A stretch of DNA of 64,000 bases, from assembly GCF_051106095.1 (NCBI RefSeq), contig NC_135784.1, forward strand, positions 150,509,428 to 150,573,427, given 5' to 3'. Positions 59,606-64,000 of the stretch are shown here, in pieces. Source of the DNA: Pogona vitticeps (taxonomy: Eukaryota; Chordata; Lepidosauria; Squamata; Agamidae). How positions within the stretch are numbered: position 1 is the first letter of the stretch; the number at the start of each line of letters is the position of its first letter. A model generated the notes under the pieces. The model saw only the letters and a program-made list of their open reading frames with translations. It was not told where the DNA came from and made no database searches. The position numbers and the translations under genes are program-made.

Positions 59606-60142
59606 CAAGGAAGGAACTTTATTTGGCATAAGAAAGTTTTAAGGGCTGTGACTGAAACTTTTAAGCCATAACATGCAGTACAGCACTCTTACCACTATGT
59701 GGCAGCAAAATATCAACAATTCTTTTCCCCCCTATTTTTCTCCCCAGGAAGATGTAGGAAGGCCGTCCAGGTTGGGTAATCCACAGGCTGAAATCACCAA
59801 CAACTGTCAATGTAGGTGAAATGCATTCAGCAATGGTGTGAGTGCAGGGACTCCTATGATGTACATCCTTACATCCCCCAATCATGCTTAGCAGGGTCCC
59901 ACATTTAGGAAGGAATTAGCATGATTCCAACTCTGTGTACGATCTGGGCATGATAAAAGCCTTGGGCTCAACCTGTTCTAAGGCAAAACCTTAAGAGCCA
60001 ACAATACCCACTTTGTTCACGGTAGAACCGACCTGTTCTGTAATCCATAAAGGGATCTTTCTTTCCTAGAATACCCAAGCCTACTCTTTTGGGCGGCTTT
60101 TGGTCAAAGCCACAACAAGTGTATCTACACTACACAGTTATA

Positions 60143-62506
60143 CAGTCACGTGAAGAAGAAAGTATACCCTCTTTGAATTCTATGGTTTTATGTATCATGA
60201 CATAAATAACAATCATCTGGTTCTTAGCAGGTCTGAAAATTAGGTAAATATGATCTCAGATGAACACATGATATATTACACTGTGTCGTGATTTATTTAA
60301 CAGAAATAAAGCCAAAATGGAGAAGCCGTGTGTGAAAAACTAAGTATACCTTATGTTTCAATAGCTTGTAGAACCACCTTTAGCAGCGAAAACTTGAAGT
60401 AATCATTTTCTGTGTGACTTTAACAGTTTGTCACATTGTTGTGGAGGAATTTTGGCCCACTGTTCTTTACAATGTTGCTTCAGTTCATTGAGATTTGGCA
60501 GGAATTTGTTCATCCATAGCTCCCTTAAGGTCCCGCTACAGCATTCAAATTGGATTGAGGTCTGGATATTGACTGGGCCATTACAACATCTTGATTATTT
60601 TCTTTTTCAGCCATTTATAACAGAATGGCTAGTGTGTTTGGGATAATTGTCCTGTTGCATGACTCCGTTTTGGTGGAGCTTTAGCTGTCGGGCAGTTGGC
60701 CTCATATTTGACTCTAGAATACTTTGGTATACAGAAGAGTTCATGGCCAACTCAATGACTGCAAGGTGCCCAGGTCCTGGGGCTGCAAAACAAACCCAAA
60801 TAATCACTCCTCCATAACCATGCTTGACAGTTGGTATGACGTGCTTGGACTGGATGAATCCCAAGCCGGAATTAAGATTGCTGGAAGAAATATCAACAAC
60901 CTCCGATATGCAGATGATACCACTCTGATGGCAGAAAGTGAGGAGGAATTAAAGAACCTCTTAATGAGGGTGAAAGAGGAGAGTGCAAAAAATGGTCTGA
61001 ATCTCAACATCAAAAAAACTAAGATCATGGCCACTGGTCCCATCACCTCCTGGCAAATAGAAGGGGAAGATATGGAGGCAGTGACAGATTTTACTTTCTT
61101 TAGCTCCATGATCACTGCAGATGGAGATAGCAGCCACGAAATTAAAAGACACCTGCTTCTTGGGAGGAAAGCGATGACAAACCTAGGCAACATCTTAAAA
61201 AGCAGAGACATCACCTTTGTGAGAAAGGTCCGCATTGTCAAAGCTATGGCTTTTCCAGTAGTGATGTATGGAAGTGAGAGCTGGACCATAAAGAAGGCTG
61301 AGCACCAAAGAATTGATGCTTTTCAAATGTGGTGCTGGAGGAGACTCTTGAGAGTCCCCTGGACTGCAAAGAGAACATACCTATCAATTTTGAAGGAAAT
61401 CAACCCTGAGTGTTCACTGGAAGGACAGATCCTGAAGCTGAGGCTCCAATACTTTTGGCCATCTCATGAGAAGAGAAGACTCCCTGGAAAAGAACCTGAT
61501 GTTTGGAAAGTGTGAAGGCAAGAGGAAAAGGGGACGGCAGAGGATGAGATGGTTGGCCAGTGTCATTGAAGCTACCAACATGAATTTGACCCAACTCCCG
61601 GAGGCAGTGAAAGACAGGAGGGCTTGGTGTGCTCTGGTCCATGGGGTCACGAAGAGTCGGACCTGACTTAACGACTGAACAACAACAAATGAGGTGTTTG
61701 TGCTGATATGCTCTGTTTGGTTTTTGCCAAACACGGCGCTATGAATTATGGACAAACATCTCCAGTTTGGTCTCATCTGTCCAAAGGACATTGTTCCAGA
61801 AGTTTTGTGGTTTGTTCAGCTGCAACTTTGTAAACCTAAGCCATACTACCATTTTCTTTTAGAGAGACGAGGTTTTCACCTGGCAACCCTTCCAAACAAA
61901 GCATACTTGTTCATTTTTTGTCCTAATTGTATTGTCATTAACTTTGGAATTTCACATTCTAACTGAGGCCTGTAGAGTATGAGATGTAACTCTTGGGTTT
62001 GTTGCAATTTCTCTAAGCATTGCACAGTCTGATCTTGGAGAGAAATTGCTTGGACATCCACTCCTGGGAAGACTGGCAACTATTTCGAATGTTTTCCATT
62101 TGTGAATAACCTTCCTGACTGTAGAATGATGGACTTCAATTTTTTTGGAAATGGCCTTATAAAACTTCTCAGAATGCTTCTCTATGATCATTGGTGATGT
62201 GTTTACTCCTTGGCATTGTATTAACACACAGCTGAATGCTCCAGACCTGTGAACTGTTAAAACTTTTATAGACGTGGTCACACTTGCTGATTTACAGTTA
62301 CTCAAGAGCATTTGGTTAGCAGCACTGGCTGCTACTTGGCCTCTGAATTCCTATGGAAGCGGTAAGAGTGTACTTAGTTTTTCACATATGATCTCTCCAT
62401 TTTGGCCTTTTCCTTTTTTGTAAAATAAATCATGACATGGTGTAATATGTCATGTATTGCTTTTCATCTGAGGTTGTATTTACCTAATTTTCAGACCTGC
62501 TAAGGA
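60143..62506 (-). mobile_element. Tc1-family DNA transposon, with a nested BovB; right end truncated
   Basis: The transposase reads on the minus strand: start MPRSKHITNDH at 62216, helix-turn-helix part (AISKKIEVHHSTVRKVIHKW, LPRSGCPSNFSPRSDCAMLR), central KYALFGRVAR, catalytic-region piece (GYGGVIIWVCFAAPGPGHLA, VMQQDNYPKHTS), stop at 60358. Long inverted ends match (TTCAGACCTGCTAAG and complement). The left end begins after TA at 60141-60142; about 85 bp of the right end are missing. A stop 15 codons after the ATG and later frame changes make it inactive. A BovB copy lies at 60848-61688; without it the element is ~1.5 kb, the Tc1 size. Confidence 0.92.
60848..61688 (+). mobile_element. BovB LINE, 5'-truncated insertion inside Tc1
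   Basis: Encodes the RT end (NNLRYADDTTLMAES, motif C intact) and the C-terminal region (WTIKKAEHQRIDAFQMWCWR, RLLRVPWTAKR, GRQRMRWLASVIEATNMNL), to VTKSRT and the tail GAACAACAACAA. It is one long frame to 61515 with a frame change near 61470. Flanked by ATGACGTGCTTG (60836-60847) and ATGAGGTGTTTG (61689-61700). Confidence 0.92.
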
Positions 62507-62519
62507 CCATTTGGCAAGA

Positions 62520-63100
62520 TTGTTAGCATTCTGGGATGTAGTTCAGTGGAGAGCTGTATAACTTTCCGGAACAGAATCCTAAGCCCGTCCTCTCACTCCC
62601 ATTTTCCAGGATTCCACAAGAAGGATCCACAGCACCTGATGTTGAATCCATCTGATATCCCTCAGTCATGTAAATCAGATACACTCTCTTCTTCTCCCCG
62701 AATTCTAGAAACCGGGCACTCAAGATAACAGACATTTCAGGCCGTCCCACTGACCCAGTAGCCCTGCCAAGCATCCCAGGGTCCTTCATTCCAACATATC
62801 CTCCTCCCAGTCAGACTTGGGCTGCCAAATAGATAGAGAAGCAGCCACCTGGGCCAAGGCCCTTGGACCTCTAATGCGATATAGAGAAACCTGTCTCGGA
62901 AGATGTAAATTGCACGTGGATAAATAAGATCACCTCATCTCGTAAAGGTTCTGTCAACACTGTATCCACAGTGCCCAAAGGGAAGTTGTCCGCCTTAGTC
63001 TATTATATGCCTATGAACAAAAACACACATGGAGAAAACCTACTGGATCCGCGTAGGTTCTCCACATGCTGCAGACCCAGTTTCCAGCATCTGAGGAGTG
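62520..63100. other. Intergenic DNA, no recognised feature
   Basis: Unique-looking sequence with no known repeat or exon seen on either strand. Confidence 0.4.
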
Positions 63101-63104
63101 CTGT

Positions 63105-63980
63105 CTAAAAGCTGCTGCCTACATGGCAAGACAGGCAAGCCGAGGCTGGGAGGATGCTGAGCTGGAAGAGCGGAAGAGGATGCTGGAACAACCCCGGCGG
63201 CAAGGCCAGGCTGGGTGCCCCCGGTGATGGGACAGGCACGCCAGCTATTTCCCCTGCTGCGTTGCTGCCCCCATTGTCATTCCAGGGCTGGGGCTGGCCC
63301 CCTCCGTATCGACATACCAGCCTCGGTTGCTGTGAGGAGACGAAGACGGAGTGGCGGCTTTTAATGGGATTATGGGCGCTTCCCCCCTCTCTTGCCCAGA
63401 GACAATGCAAGATGGATGAGCCCAGAACTGGTGAGAAACAAGAGGCTGTCTCTGGCCCAGGCTGAGGTGGGGTGTGGAATTTGGGGGCGGTGGGGGCAGT
63501 GGGGAGAGGAGAAGGGTTGTGCCTGTCTCTCTGGTTAATACTGTCAGCTACAGCTTGGTTCCCTTCTCCTCTCTGATGCCGAAGAGCAGCGTCTTCTCTT
63601 GAAGTGTGGCAGGATTGGGTCTCCAGTGGGGAGCTCCGTATGGTAGCTATATGGACAGGACCGGGTAGCCAGAAAACAGTGGTGGTGGTGCTGGGTTCCT
63701 TTGCATGGGCAGGTCGTCTCTGAGAAAGAATGTCGCCTAGCATCAGGGTAACATAGCGGTGTGGGGCTGATCCACTCAGGATTGCTCCAGGTTTTAGAGG
63801 GATGGTCCGTGGATGAGATAGTCTTAAAGCCACTATCCCCAAGAAGGACAACGGCTTGGCCATTGGCCTCCTCCTTCCGGGCAGAAGTCCAGGGCCACCT
63901 CCAGACATTTTGCTGCTTGAGGCAAAGGACAAGACGGCAAATCTCCCTCCCTCTCTCTCCTGCAACCCCATTTCATGCAC
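63105..63980 (-). other. Long unrecognised reading frame (291 codons)
   Basis: Open from an ATG at 63980 to a stop at 63105 on the minus strand. The product is rich in Pro, Ser, Gly and His, with no domain, coiled coil or clear membrane segment and no splice-linked partner. In human synteny this side holds ARF3 on the minus strand, whose 3'UTR is long; the frame might be part of such a UTR or chance in GC-rich DNA. Confidence 0.2.
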
Positions 63981-64000
63981 AGAAACTAGCCAGTCTGGCG

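Overview
The window looks like nuclear DNA of a squamate reptile, more likely a lizard than a snake (inference). It holds three spliced vertebrate genes in low-density, repeat-rich DNA. The repeats point the same way: squamate-style BovB (RTE) LINEs, a vertebrate Tc1 transposon, antisense CR1/L2 tails, several tRNA-derived SINEs, short hAT-like MITEs and long tetranucleotide arrays. No bacterial operons, CRISPR arrays or recognisable endogenous retroviruses were seen.

Gene layout: RND1 (minus strand, coding exons 1-4 at 1654-7559, last exon off the left edge), CCDC65/DRC2 (plus strand, all eight coding exons, 30470-40825, 497 codons) and FKBP11 (minus strand, all six coding exons, 42158-49329, 211 codons). 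This order and these orientations match human 12q13 (RND1-CCDC65-FKBP11-ARF3), so ARF3 is expected to the right, but no ARF3 exon is visible here. CCDC65 and FKBP11 converge, with stop codons 1.3 kb apart. All splice junctions were placed by GT/AG signals, unbroken phase and family protein similarity.

Region by region: 1-7.7 kb is RND1 with a compact TATA/CCAAT/GC-box promoter in a GC-rich island. 7.7-28.5 kb is intergenic, with SINEs, several inverted-repeat elements, a BovB tail, a large antisense CR1/L2 fragment with a 300-bp microsatellite, and two unidentified minus-strand reading frames with a membrane segment. 28.6-29.0 kb is a CpG island, probably the CCDC65 promoter. 30.4-41 kb is CCDC65. 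42-49.4 kb is FKBP11 with a strong CpG island over exons 1-2. 49.7-62.5 kb is a transposon graveyard: an interrupted BovB, two hAT-like MITEs and a Tc1 element carrying a nested BovB insertion with a target-site duplication. 62.5-64 kb is unique-looking sequence with one long, unrecognised reading frame.

The three genes act separately: RND1 is a GTPase-deficient Rho-family protein of actin regulation, CCDC65 is a subunit of the ciliary nexin-dynein regulatory complex, and FKBP11 is an ER-membrane FKBP-type prolyl isomerase of secretory cells. Nothing in the sequence suggests they are co-regulated. The most informative findings are in the repeats, in candidate regulatory elements, and in the unidentified membrane-type frames between RND1 and CCDC65.
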